DNA from: Mycobacterium sp. 3519A
Lineage (GTDB): Bacteria; Actinomycetota; Actinomycetes; Mycobacteriales; Mycobacteriaceae
DNA length: 64,000 bases
Reading direction: 5' to 3'
NCBI RefSeq assembly: GCF_900240945.1
Contig: NZ_OESG01000012.1
Location: 310,001 to 374,000 of the forward strand
The notes under the pieces were generated by a model. The model was not told where the DNA came from. It saw only the letters and a program-made list of their open reading frames with translations, and did no database searches. Of the stretch, positions 17,446 to 29,028 are shown in pieces (within the stretch, counting starts at the first letter, position 1; every line of letters begins with the position of its first letter). The position numbers and the translations under genes were made by a program.

Positions 17446-18153
17446 TCAACCATTGTTGAGGTCACCCCCCGCCGCAGACGCGATGCGCCCGGCCACGTCG
17501 GCGGCGACCGCCAACACCGCAGGGTCGTCCGACGGGAGATAGCGATCCCCGGCGCGGTCGAAGGTGGCGCCGGCGATCGCGCCGTGGTCGGTGGCCAACT
17601 CGACGTACTCGACGGGCCAACGGCTGTCGCGCAGCGTCGCAGCGAACGACCGGCTCACCTCGACCGGCACCACGTCGTCGGCGGTGCCGTGCAGCAGCGT
17701 GAACGGCGAAATCCCCTGCGCGGGAAGCTCGGTCGGCAGCGCGGCACCGGTGACAGGGTTGCGTGCGATGAACGCGCCCGCCAGACAGACAGTGTGTGCC
17801 ACCGGGACATCGAACTGCCCGGCGTTGATGGCCACTCCGGCAGCGGCCGCACCGCCCAGCGACCAGCCGACCAGGACAAGCCGGTCGACATCGGCGCGCT
17901 CACGGACGAACTCGAGCGATCCGAGCAGATCAGCGCGACCGCCGTCGGCGGCGTGGGAGTCCCAATCCGGCATCACCACCGTGAGGCCGTGACCGGCCAC
18001 CAATTCGGCCAGCGGTCGCATGGTGCTACGCGCATCGGTCTGCGCGCCGTGCCACATCAGCACCACAGGACCTGCCTCACCGATCACGTCGACGGCTCTG
18101 CCCGGGGCGTACTCCAGCGTCTGCATGTGAGCAGTCTGCCCATCGGACACCAC
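17446..18153 (-). CDS. Alpha/beta hydrolase
   Basis: A 235-residue alpha/beta hydrolase from the GTG at 18153; an ATG at 18126 (MQTLEYAPG) is an equally possible start. The oxyanion region is VVLMWHGAQTD, the nucleophile elbow LVLVGWSLGGAAAA (Ser in GxSxGG), the acid is in HGTADDVVPVEVS and the His in ELATDHGAI. It resembles small cytoplasmic esterases related to dienelactone hydrolase; the substrate is unknown. The GTG lies 2 bases after the stop of the 51-residue Cys-rich gene, so the two are in one operon and the 18153 start gives coupling. Confidence 0.85.
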   Translation of the reverse strand: MVSDGQTAHMQTLEYAPGRAVDVIGEAGPVVLMWHGAQTDARSTMRPLAELVAGHGLTVVMPDWDSHAADGGRADLLGSLEFVRERADVDRLVLVGWSLGGAAAAGVAINAGQFDVPVAHTVCLAGAFIARNPVTGAALPTELPAQGISPFTLLHGTADDVVPVEVSRSFAATLRDSRWPVEYVELATDHGAIAGATFDRAGDRYLPSDDPAVLAVAADVAGRIASAAGGDLNNG

Positions 18154-18155
18154 CG

Positions 18156-18311
18156 TTAACCCCGTGAGCGACGGGAGTCCTGTGTGTACGCCGCCCAGGT
18201 CTGCGCCTCACTGGGCAGTGGGAGGTACGTGTGCCCGCAGTCCAGCAGCCAGGCACCGGGGCCGGCCGTCCGGGTCAGCCGGTATCGATTGCAGTAACGA
18301 CAGTGCGCCAT
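18156..18311 (-). CDS. 51-residue Cys-rich (zinc-ribbon-like) protein
   Basis: A short gene from the ATG at 18311 to the TAA at 18158-18156. The product starts MAHCRYCNRYRLTRT and contains LLDCGHTYLPLP. The CxxC pair followed by C-G-H fits a four-ligand zinc site (C-x2-C...C-x-H). Codons have strong third-position G/C, and the stop is 2 bases before the next start, both supporting a real gene. I do not recognise a named family. It could be a small nucleic-acid or protein-binding ribbon. Confidence 0.7.
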   Translation of the reverse strand: MAHCRYCNRYRLTRTAGPGAWLLDCGHTYLPLPSEAQTWAAYTQDSRRSRG

Positions 18312-18418
18312 GACTTCGACGTTATGGACTCGCGGCGAGCGCCGAAACGGGTCGCACGCCCCCGGGCCGGAAGCGCCGCCGGGGCATCTGCGCGGGTGTG
18401 ACGTTGGGGGATTAGGGG

Positions 18419-19048
18419 CTACTTGGTGCCGAAGATGCGGTCCCCGGCGTCGCCGAGGCCGGGCAGGATGTAGCCGTGCTCATCGAGCTGGCGGTCGATG
18501 GCCGCTGTGTAGATAGCCACGTCGGGATGCGCGGCCTGCATCGCGGCGATGCCTTCCGGACAGGTGAGCAGGCAGACGAATTTGATTGATTTGGGACCAC
18601 ACTCCTTCAACCGATCCACCGCGGCGACCGCCGAGTTGCCGGTCGCCAGCATCGGGTCGACGACCACCACGTCGCGTTCGTGGAGTTCGCCGGGCATTTT
18701 GAAGTAATACTCGACGGCGACAAGTGTTTTGGGATCGCGGTAGAGGCCGATGTGGCCGACGCGGGCGCCGGGCACCACGCTGAGCATGCCGTCCAGGATC
18801 CCGGTGCCCGCCCGCAGGATCGACACGAAGACCAGCTTCTTGCCGTCGATCACCTTGCCGGTGGTGCTTTCCAACGGCGTATCGATCGCGACGTCGTGCA
18901 GCGGCATGTCGCGCAGCACCTCGTAGGCCATCAACGCCGAGATCTCCTGCAGCAGCTGACGGAAACTCTTGGTGGACGCGTCTTTTCGGCGCATCAGCGT
19001 GAGTTTGTGCTGCACCAGCGGATGGTCGATCAGTTGCACGGCGGCCAT
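18419..19048 (-). CDS. upp: Uracil phosphoribosyltransferase
   Basis: A 209-residue type I UPRTase from the ATG at 19048. Conserved blocks are [40 protein letters not shown], the PRPP loop [19 protein letters not shown], and the uracil-binding C-terminus [17 protein letters not shown]. It makes UMP from uracil and PRPP in the cytoplasm. Here it is last in an operon with URC1 and URC4 homologues, 4 bases after the URC4 stop. In the yeast URC pathway a UPRT homologue (URC6) is likewise needed. So the gene probably serves pyrimidine breakdown as well as, or instead of, salvage. Confidence 0.96.
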   Translation of the reverse strand: MAAVQLIDHPLVQHKLTLMRRKDASTKSFRQLLQEISALMAYEVLRDMPLHDVAIDTPLESTTGKVIDGKKLVFVSILRAGTGILDGMLSVVPGARVGHIGLYRDPKTLVAVEYYFKMPGELHERDVVVVDPMLATGNSAVAAVDRLKECGPKSIKFVCLLTCPEGIAAMQAAHPDVAIYTAAIDRQLDEHGYILPGLGDAGDRIFGTK

Positions 19049-19052
19049 GGCG

Positions 19053-20230
<1,178 letters not shown>

Positions 20231-20234
<4 letters not shown>

Positions 20235-21517
20235 CCGTCGAGCCCCCGGCCCTTCGCCTTGCGCAATTCCTCGGCGTCGGGCACCGGTCCGGGGGTGAAG
20301 TAGCCCGCCGCCGTCTTCGCGTCGATCTCCACCCGGGCGTCGGGCGGGATCAGCGCGTCGGGGATGTTCACCCGCTCGCCGACCTCGATGCCCGACGCGG
20401 TGATGGCGTCGTACTTCATATTGCTCATCGAAACCAGTCGATGGATCTTGCTGATGCCCAACCAATGAAGCACATCCGGCATCAACTCCTGGAAACGCAT
20501 GTCCTGCACGCCGGCCACACACTCGGTGCGGGTGAAGTACGCCTCGGCGGTGTCGCCGCCGACCTGACGCTTCCGCGCGTTGTACACCAGGAACTTGGTC
20601 ACCTCGCCCAGCGCGCGGCCCTCCTTGCGGGAGTAGGCGACCAGGCCGACGCCGCCGCGCTGGGCGCCGAGGATGCACTCCTCGATCGCGTGCGTCAGAT
20701 AGGGGCGGCAGGTGCAGATGTCCGACCCGAAGACGTCGGAACCGTTGCATTCGTCGTGCACCCGTGCGGTCAGTTCAACGCTGGAATCGCTCAGGTCGCG
20801 GGCGTTGCCGAAGATGTAGACGGTCTGCCCGCCGATCGGCGGCAGGAAGACTTCCAGGTCCGACCGCGTCACGAGTTCGGGATACATGCCGCCGGTTTCC
20901 TCGAACAGCACGCGGCGCAGGCTCGTCTCGCTGCAGCCGAACCGCTGCGCCACGCCCGGCAGGTGCCAGACCGGTTCGATCGCCGCCTTGGTCACCAGCG
21001 CGGCGCCGGTCGGCAGCAGGATCCGGCCGTCGGGTACCAGCCGGCCTTTTTGAACGGCTTCGATGATCTCCGGCACGATCACGTGTGCTTTGGTGATCGC
21101 GATCGTCGGCCTGATGTCGTGGCCGGCGGCGAGATCGGCGGCATAGACGTCGGCCACCATCGCGCCCCACGGGTCCAGGCTGACGATCGCGCCTGCTTCG
21201 CCCCATTTGGAATACGGGCCGATGTCGTCGGTGGGCGCGGTGTCCGTCAGATCGGCCCTGTGCTCACGCGACAGCGCGCCGGACGCCACTGCCAGGGCTC
21301 GGTAGACGCTGTACGACCCGCTGTGCGTGCCGATCACATTGCGGTGGGCCCGCTTGGTGGTGGTGCCGATCAGCGGTCCGCGTTCGGCCGCGGTCGGCGC
21401 ACCCCAGCGAATCGGTGGCGCCTCCAGGCCGCCGCTGTGTGAGGTCAGTCTGATGTGCCGCGAGCCGCCGTTCGACGTCGCAGGCGATGGCGCGTCGGCA
21501 CCGGTATCAGCAGACAT
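20231..21517 (-). CDS. URC1-type GTP cyclohydrolase II homologue
   Basis: A 428-residue protein from the ATG at 21517 (the earlier frame is open but Arg-rich). The C-terminal half carries a RibA-like domain. The zinc Cys set is in HDECNGSDVFGSDICTCRPY, and YSRKEGRALGEVTKFLVY corresponds to the RibA catalytic RQEGRGIGL block. The N-terminal half (SHSGGLEAPPIRWGAP, AHRNVIGTHSGSYSVYRAL) is absent from ordinary RibA and marks the URC1 group. URC1 is part of the uracil-degradation pathway in fungi and some bacteria. The first gene of the three-gene unit is divergent from the membrane-protein gene at 21665, so the 147-base gap should hold its promoter. Confidence 0.9.
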
Positions 21518-21664
21518 AGTCGTCCTCAGTCGAGAATGCGCAAGCATATCCACTCTGCCCTTTCGGCGCCGGTCGTGCAGAAGCATCGGCCGCGACACGC
21601 CACAGCAAACACCAATTCGGCGACAACGCGTCCCGCCGGCAAACGTCGCGCGTACCATCACGGC

Positions 21665-22224
21665 ATGCTGCGGGAGGACGTCTCCGGCCGGTTCGACTAC
21701 CTGTTCGAGCCGCTGGAAGCCGACGAGTCGGCCGGTGACGGCGACGACGCGGCGACCTCTGCCTTTCCGCAACCTGCGGACGACGGCCGCTGGTCACGGC
21801 GGATCGTCCTCACCGGCGTGGTTCTAGCAACGCTGGCCGCGGCGGCGGCGACGGTCGTCGTCCTGCTCCAACCGGCCCGGCCGACCCGGCCCGTCGTCGC
21901 ACCGACCGATGCGACACTGCTGCCGATGGCGACGTCGACCGCGCCATCTGCGGCGATGCCGACCCCGACAGAATCGCCCGTGCCCGTGCTGCCTGCGACC
22001 GTCAGCACCTCCGCGGCCCGCCCGCCGTCCCCATCGCCGAGTGTCGCCGCACGCCGCCAAGCCCCGCTCCGAGCGCGCCGCCGGCCACCATGCCGCCGCC
22101 ACCGACCACCCGCGCGCCGATCAGCGTCAGCCCCCAGACGCGTGCGCCGTTCCCGCACCAGAATCCGCCTCGGAAGAACGACGGCGGCGGCGGACTCCTC
22201 GGCGGGCTCGGCGGGCTTTTGTAG
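21665..22224 (+). CDS. Single-pass membrane protein with Pro/Thr-rich tail, apparently frameshifted
   Basis: From the ATG at 21665 the protein has an acidic cytoplasmic N-terminus (LREDVSGRFDYLFEPLEADES), a membrane helix (residues about 45-67, IVLTGVVLATLAAAAATVVVLL) and a Pro/Ser/Thr-rich region. Near 22048-22051 the sense switches frame. The starting frame becomes Arg-rich (ARRQAPLRARRRPP) and runs without a natural end to 22513. The next frame reads TPPSPAPSAPPATMPPPPTT, continues to a Gly-rich GGGGLLGGLGGLL and stops at 22224. One missing base explains this. It could be a true mutation or a sequencing error in a GC-rich tract. Function unknown. Confidence 0.62.
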
Positions 22225-22344
22225 TTCGCGACCCTGTAGTTCGCGACACGCGGGTTTTACAGCAACCACACAGCATTCGGTGCACGGCAATCGGCCGATG
22301 GCGCTGTTATTCTGCCAACGCCGGGGGGTTGCGCCGCCGGCGTC

Positions 22345-23628
22345 GTGGTCCGAAACAGCAGAGTCCCTCACGAAAAGAGTTTTGTGCGCACCGGAGAGAT
22401 CAAAGCCCTATCCGGCTTGCGCATCGTTGCCGCAGTGTGGGTGGTGCTGTTCCACTTCCGGCCGTGGCTCGAGGTGTCGGCACCCGGTTTCAAATCGGCG
22501 TTGGCGCCGGTGATCAACTGCGGCGCCCAGGGCGTCGACCTGTTCTTCATCCTCAGCGGATTCGTGCTGACGTGGAACTACCTCGACCGGATGGGCGAGT
22601 CGTTCTCGATGCGGGAAACCCTGCATTTCCTGTGGCTGCGACTGGCCAGGGTGTGGCCGGTCTACGTGGTCACGCTGCACCTCGCGCTGGCATGGATCAT
22701 CTTCACGCTCTATGTCGGCCACCTGCCATCACCGGTGGCCGATCAACTCAGCGCCGTCAGCTACGCCCGGCAACTGCTGTTGGTCCAGTTGTGGTTCCAG
22801 CCGTTCTTCGACGGCTCCAGCTGGGACGGCCCGGCCTGGTCGATCAGCGCGGAGTGGCTCGCGTACCTCATGTTCGGCGTCTTGATCTTGGTGATCTTCC
22901 GGATCGCCAGGGCCACCCGGGTCAGGGGCTTGCTGGTGCTGGCGGCCGTGGCGTGCCTGCCGCCGACGCTGCTGCTGCTTGCGACCGGCCACTTCTACAC
23001 CCCGTGGAGTTGGCTCCCGCGCATCGTCATGCAGTTCACCGCGGGGGCGCTGGCATGCGCCGCGGTCCGCAAGATGCGGCCGTCCGACCAGACTCGCATA
23101 CGCGCCGGATACCTGTCGTTGGCGATCGGCCTCGGCATCATCGGCATCCTGTACTTCCTCGACGCACACCCGGTGCCCAAGGTGTCGGATTCCAGCGGGC
23201 TGGTCGACGTGCTGTTCGTTCCGTTGGTGGTGACGCTGGCCATCGGAGTCGGCGGCCTGCCGCGGCTGTTGGGCACCAGGGTGATGGCGTACGGCGGCTA
23301 CATCTCGTTCAGCCTGTACATGGTCCACGAGATCGTGCACACCGCGTGGAACTGGTTCACCGCTCAGTTCGAGATCGTCCTCACCCCGAGTTGGTCGGCG
23401 AAGTTGATCATGGTCGGCGTGTTCGCGGTCGCCATTGTGTGCGCGGTGCTGCTGTACGAATTCGTCGAAGAACCGGCGCGCATCTGGATGCGCAGGATGG
23501 TCAAGGAGCGACGACTTCCGGTGGCCGACCCGCATTCCGAGGAACCCGACCCGACGCAGAACAAGCTGCAAACCATCCACGGCTCCCGACAGGTGCCCGC
23601 GAAGACCGTCTCCGCGCGCGCCGGCTGA
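22345..23628 (+). CDS. Membrane acyltransferase (acyltransferase family 3), Rv0517-like
   Basis: A 427-residue integral membrane protein with about ten hydrophobic helices. The family 3 signature is at the N-terminus: IKALSGLRIVAAVWVVLFHF (with the conserved His) and GVDLFFILSGFVLTWNY. The C-terminus ends in YISFSLYMVHEIVHTAWNWF and FVEEPARIWMRRMV. These enzymes transfer acyl groups to cell-envelope glycans or lipids from the membrane. The GTG at 22345 is used; nearby alternatives exist. The exported SGNH hydrolase that follows mirrors M. tuberculosis Rv0517-Rv0518, suggesting a joint envelope acylation/deacylation job. Confidence 0.88.
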   Translation: MVRNSRVPHEKSFVRTGEIKALSGLRIVAAVWVVLFHFRPWLEVSAPGFKSALAPVINCGAQGVDLFFILSGFVLTWNYLDRMGESFSMRETLHFLWLRLARVWPVYVVTLHLALAWIIFTLYVGHLPSPVADQLSAVSYARQLLLVQLWFQPFFDGSSWDGPAWSISAEWLAYLMFGVLILVIFRIARATRVRGLLVLAAVACLPPTLLLLATGHFYTPWSWLPRIVMQFTAGALACAAVRKMRPSDQTRIRAGYLSLAIGLGIIGILYFLDAHPVPKVSDSSGLVDVLFVPLVVTLAIGVGGLPRLLGTRVMAYGGYISFSLYMVHEIVHTAWNWFTAQFEIVLTPSWSAKLIMVGVFAVAIVCAVLLYEFVEEPARIWMRRMVKERRLPVADPHSEEPDPTQNKLQTIHGSRQVPAKTVSARAG

Positions 23629-23735
23629 TTTGGCGAATTCGATTGCGCGCGACCACAATGCAGCGTTTTCATAACGTGTTGCCTACAATTGCGACCCGCT
23701 CGGCGATTCCCAGGATCGAATCGTAGGCTGTTCCG

Positions 23736-24428
23736 GTGAGTCGTCTGTTCACGTTCGTCGTTGCGATCGCCCTGCTGGTCGGCATGTCGATTTCGGCGCC
23801 AACGCCGGTGAGGCACAACGAGATAGTGACGCTGGACGCCCCGCTCAATCGCATCGCGGTGATCGGGGACTCGTACACCACCGGCACCGATCTCGGCGGG
23901 ATGGGCGCCAAGGGATGGACGACCCGCGCCTGGCAGTTGCTGGCGCGCGACGGTGTCCGGGTGGCACCCGACGTGGCCGCCGAGGGCGGCGCCGGCTACG
24001 GCACCCGCGGAAACCACGGCAGCGTGTTCGAGGACCTGACGGCTGATGCGGTCAAACCCGACGACGCGTTGGTGGTGTTCTACGGTTCGCGAAACGACAT
24101 CAACGTCGACCCGACACAGCTGTCGATCCTCGCCTGGGGCACCTACCAATTGGCCCGTCGCACAGCACCATCGGCGAAGTTCCTGGTGATCGGTCCGCCG
24201 TGGCCGACCGCCGATCCGCCCGGATGGATGCTCGCCATCCGCGATGCGCTGAAGTACCAAGCCGGGGTGGCGGGCGCGACGTTCATCGATCCGATCGCGC
24301 TGGGGTGGTTCGTCGGGCGACCGGACTTGATCGGCAAGGACGGCGTGCATCCCACCGACGCCGGGCACGCCTACATGGCCGAGAAGATCGCGCCGCTGAT
24401 CGGCGCGCAACTGACGCGGCAGATCTGA
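23736..24428 (+). CDS. Exported SGNH/GDSL hydrolase, Rv0518-like
   Basis: A 230-residue protein with an N-terminal hydrophobic signal or anchor (FTFVVAIALLVGMSISAP). SGNH blocks appear in order: block I IAVIGDSYTTGTDLGG (nucleophile Ser), block II around GGAGYGTRG (Gly), block III FYGSRNDIN (Asn) and block V IGKDGVHPTDAGH (Asp and His). It therefore has the full catalytic set of an extracytoplasmic esterase or deacylase. It lies 107 bases after the acyltransferase on the same strand and ends at a strong hairpin shared with katG. Confidence 0.9.
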   Translation: MSRLFTFVVAIALLVGMSISAPTPVRHNEIVTLDAPLNRIAVIGDSYTTGTDLGGMGAKGWTTRAWQLLARDGVRVAPDVAAEGGAGYGTRGNHGSVFEDLTADAVKPDDALVVFYGSRNDINVDPTQLSILAWGTYQLARRTAPSAKFLVIGPPWPTADPPGWMLAIRDALKYQAGVAGATFIDPIALGWFVGRPDLIGKDGVHPTDAGHAYMAEKIAPLIGAQLTRQI

Positions 24429-24433
24429 CGACA

Positions 24434-24465
24434 ACGCCCCGCAAGCCGATTGACTTGCGGGGCGT
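24434..24465. terminator. Bidirectional hairpin terminator between SGNH gene and katG
   Basis: A perfect 12-base stem, ACGCCCCGCAAG at 24434-24445 and CTTGCGGGGCGT at 24454-24465, with an 8-base loop. It lies exactly between two convergent genes. There is no T-run, which is usual for mycobacterial hairpin terminators. Confidence 0.8.
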
Positions 24466-24479
24466 CGCCGTTGGTTCGA

Positions 24480-26762
<2,283 letters not shown>

Positions 26763-27218
26763 TCACGGGTGTGATCGCGTCGCTTGTGATGCCGAGCAAT
26801 CGGGGCACAAACCCCAGTAGATGACCTCGGCCTCGTCGAGCACGAAGCCGTCGAGCGCGCCGTCGTGGTCCGACGGAGTCAAGCACGGTGCGTCGCCGAC
26901 CGCGCAGTCGACGTCTGCGATGACGCCGCAGGACCGGCAGACCACATGGTGGTGGTTGTCGCCGACGCGCGACTCGTAGCGGGCGACCGAACCTGAGGGC
27001 TGAATCCGTCGGACCAAACCTGCGGTGGTCAGGGCGGCAAGTACGTCGTACACGGCCTGCCGCGACACATCGGGCAGGTCAGACCGCACGGCACCGAAGA
27101 TGGACTCGGTGTCGGCGTGCGGAAGCGCGTGCACCGCCTGCAGCACCGCCAACCGGGGCCGCGTCACGCGCAGATCAGCGGCGCGAAGCCGATCGGCGTA
27201 ATCGGGTGCGGACGTCAC
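26763..27218 (-). CDS. furA: Fur-family regulator FurA
   Basis: A 151-residue protein from the GTG at 27218, beginning (M)TSAPDYADRLRAADLRVTRPR, which aligns with known FurA N-termini; the longer frame to 27254 would cover the promoter. The DNA-binding domain is LRVTRPRLAVLQAV...SRQAVYDVLAALTTAGLV. The metal region has RVGDNHHHVVCRSCGVIADVDC, and a second CxxC is near the end (GLCPDCSAS). FurA represses itself and katG and responds to oxidation. A promoter ends a few bases before the GTG, so the transcript is probably leaderless or nearly so. Confidence 0.94.
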   Translation of the reverse strand: MTSAPDYADRLRAADLRVTRPRLAVLQAVHALPHADTESIFGAVRSDLPDVSRQAVYDVLAALTTAGLVRRIQPSGSVARYESRVGDNHHHVVCRSCGVIADVDCAVGDAPCLTPSDHDGALDGFVLDEAEVIYWGLCPDCSASQATRSHP

Positions 27219-27225
27219 GGCACCT

Positions 27226-27254
27226 AATATCGTCCCTTTTCTGGAATGGGTCAA
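27226..27254 (-). promoter_or_regulatory. furA promoter giving a (near-)leaderless mRNA
   Basis: Reading the minus strand, -35 TTGACC (27254-27249) and -10 GATATT (27231-27226) are 17 bases apart. The expected start is within a few bases of the GTG at 27218, leaving no room for a Shine-Dalgarno. The spacer is A-rich (CCAGAAAAGGG), compatible with a FurA site overlapping the promoter. Confidence 0.65.
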
Positions 27255-27264
27255 GTATTTCCGG

Positions 27265-27279
27265 GGCCCATTTTGGGCC
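27265..27279. promoter_or_regulatory. Palindrome in the furA / organosulfur operon spacer
   Basis: GGCCCA, TTT, TGGGCC is a perfect 6-base inverted repeat 11 bases upstream of the furA -35 box and about 145 bases ahead of the permease start. It could be an operator for either side. No T-run follows it as in a terminator. Confidence 0.4.
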
Positions 27280-27423
27280 GAGAAAGAATCGCGTCGATTT
27301 CATGGCTCCCGCACACGTTGCCATTGCGGCATGGTGCTCACCACACCACTTATCCGCGAATCCTCCGAGCGCGCAACACAACAGCGCGCGCGGGCCGTGG
27401 ATGTCGCCTCCGGAAGGCAAGCA

Positions 27424-28293
27424 ATGGCCCTACTCGCACCCCCGGTGCCCGCGCGCACCGCGTCACGTCCGCGTGATGTGTTCCTGCCGGGCGATGCCCG
27501 TCAACAGTCCCGCCTCGGCACGCTGCGCCGCAGGCTGCGCTGGCCGCTGGGGATCTACACCACGCCCGTGCTGATCTTGGTCGTCTGGGAGTTCCTGGCC
27601 AGGGCGGGTTTCCTCAAGCCGTCGTATGCGCCTGCGCCGTCGGACATCCTGAGCACGACGGTCGAGTTGTGGCGGGACGGAGTGCTCGGCCCCGATCTGT
27701 CGATCTCCTTGCAGCGGGCGGGGATAGGGCTGGCCATCGGGTTGGCCGTCGGCATCGTGACCGGAGTGCTCGGCGGTTTTCTGCGCACCGGCGAGTATGT
27801 CTTCAACGGGGTCACGCAGATCTTGAACACCATTCCGCTGCTCGCCGTGCTTCCGCTGTTCGTCGTGTGGTTCGGCATCGACGAACTGACCAAGGTCTTG
27901 TTGATCGCGTTCGGCGCCGGTGTGCCGATGTACCTCAACCTGTTCGCGGCGATCCGCGGCGTCGATCAGCGGCTGATCGAGATGGCCCGCACCACGGGTG
28001 CGGGCTCCTGGCGGATCGTCACCCGGGTGCTCGTCCCCGGGGCGCTACCGGGTTTCCTTGTTGGTCTTCGCTTTTCGCTGGCCTACAGCATCCTGGGACT
28101 GGTGGCCGCGGAGACGGTCAACGCCGACGAAGGCCTCGGCTTCATGATCACCCAGGCCCAGACCTACCTGCAGACCAACAAAGTCTTCGTCGGCCTGGTG
28201 ATCTACTCGGTCCTCGGTCTGCTGGCCGACCAGTTCGTCCGGATTCTGGAGCGGGTGCTGCTGCGGTGGCGGCCCAGTTACGAGGCGCTGTGA
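27424..28293 (+). CDS. ABC transporter permease (SsuC/TauC type)
   Basis: A 290-residue membrane permease. I chose the ATG at 27424 because GGAAGG (27412-27417) lies 6 bases upstream; an in-frame ATG at 27331 lacks a good site. About six helices are visible, and the cytoplasmic EAA-like loop is DQRLIEMARTTGAGSWRIVTRVLVPGALPGF, which docks the ATPase. The sequence type matches nitrate/sulfonate/taurine importers. It overlaps the ATPase gene by 4 bases (GTGA) and is followed by the binding lipoprotein, so the three form one importer, probably for an organosulfur compound. Confidence 0.88.
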   Translation: MALLAPPVPARTASRPRDVFLPGDARQQSRLGTLRRRLRWPLGIYTTPVLILVVWEFLARAGFLKPSYAPAPSDILSTTVELWRDGVLGPDLSISLQRAGIGLAIGLAVGIVTGVLGGFLRTGEYVFNGVTQILNTIPLLAVLPLFVVWFGIDELTKVLLIAFGAGVPMYLNLFAAIRGVDQRLIEMARTTGAGSWRIVTRVLVPGALPGFLVGLRFSLAYSILGLVAAETVNADEGLGFMITQAQTYLQTNKVFVGLVIYSVLGLLADQFVRILERVLLRWRPSYEAL

Positions 28294-29009
28294 CCGCCGC
28301 ATCGCGCACTCAGGCAGGGGTTTTCGCCGAACAGGTGGTGCGCAGATTCGGGGATCGCGTCGTACTGGATCACCTCAACCTGGTGATCGACGACGACGAG
28401 CTCGTGGTCCTGCTCGGCCCGTCAGGCTGCGGCAAGAGCACCCTGCTGCGTCTGCTCGCGGGGCTGGACAAGCCGGACGGCGGTCGGATCGAGGTGCCCG
28501 CCAAGCGCGCGATCGTGTTCCAGGGCGACCGACTGCTGCCGTGGCAGCGTGTGTTGCGCAACGTCACCCTGGGTCTGCGCGGCGCCGACGCCGACGACCG
28601 CGCCCGCAAGGCGCTGGCTGAGGTTAACCTCGCGGGCCGCGAAAAGGCGTGGCCCAAGCAACTTTCCGGCGGTGAGGCGCAACGGGTGGCGCTGGCCAGA
28701 GCGCTGGTCTCGGAGCCCGAGTTGGTGCTGCTCGACGAGCCGTTCGCCGCGCTGGACGCGATCACCCGGTTGCGCATGCACGACCTGGTGCGTGCGCTGC
28801 GCGGTAAGCACCACGCGTCCATGCTGCTGGTCACCCACGACGTCGACGAAGCGATCGCGTTGGCCGACCGGATCGTCGTGATGAACAACGGCAGGATCGG
28901 CGACGCGCACGCGGTCCGACTGTCCGCCGCCGAACGGGAGGCCAGTATCGCCCGCGAGGAACTGCGCGCCGCACTTCTCGCCGATCTCGGACTTGCCAGC
29001 CAGCACTAA
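28290..29009 (+). CDS. ABC transporter ATP-binding protein (SsuB/TauB type)
   Basis: A 239-residue ATPase. Walker A is LLGPSGCGKSTLLRLL, the Q-loop VFQGDRLLPWQRVLRN, the signature QLSGGEAQRVALARALV, Walker B LVLLDEPFAALD and the H-loop LLVTHDVDEAIALADR. The PW in the Q-loop region is common in nitrate/sulfonate ATPases. GTG at 28290 overlaps the permease stop. It powers uptake at the inner face of the membrane. Confidence 0.92.
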   Translation: MTAASRTQAGVFAEQVVRRFGDRVVLDHLNLVIDDDELVVLLGPSGCGKSTLLRLLAGLDKPDGGRIEVPAKRAIVFQGDRLLPWQRVLRNVTLGLRGADADDRARKALAEVNLAGREKAWPKQLSGGEAQRVALARALVSEPELVLLDEPFAALDAITRLRMHDLVRALRGKHHASMLLVTHDVDEAIALADRIVVMNNGRIGDAHAVRLSAAEREASIAREELRAALLADLGLASQH

Positions 29010-29028
29010 CCCATTGTCAGGAGAAACC

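Noticed and set aside
27331..27423. N-terminal extension of the permease or a sulfur-responsive leader peptide
   Set aside because: No Shine-Dalgarno for the ATG at 27331, no Cys run as in known actinobacterial sulfur leader peptides, and the frame does not stop before the permease.
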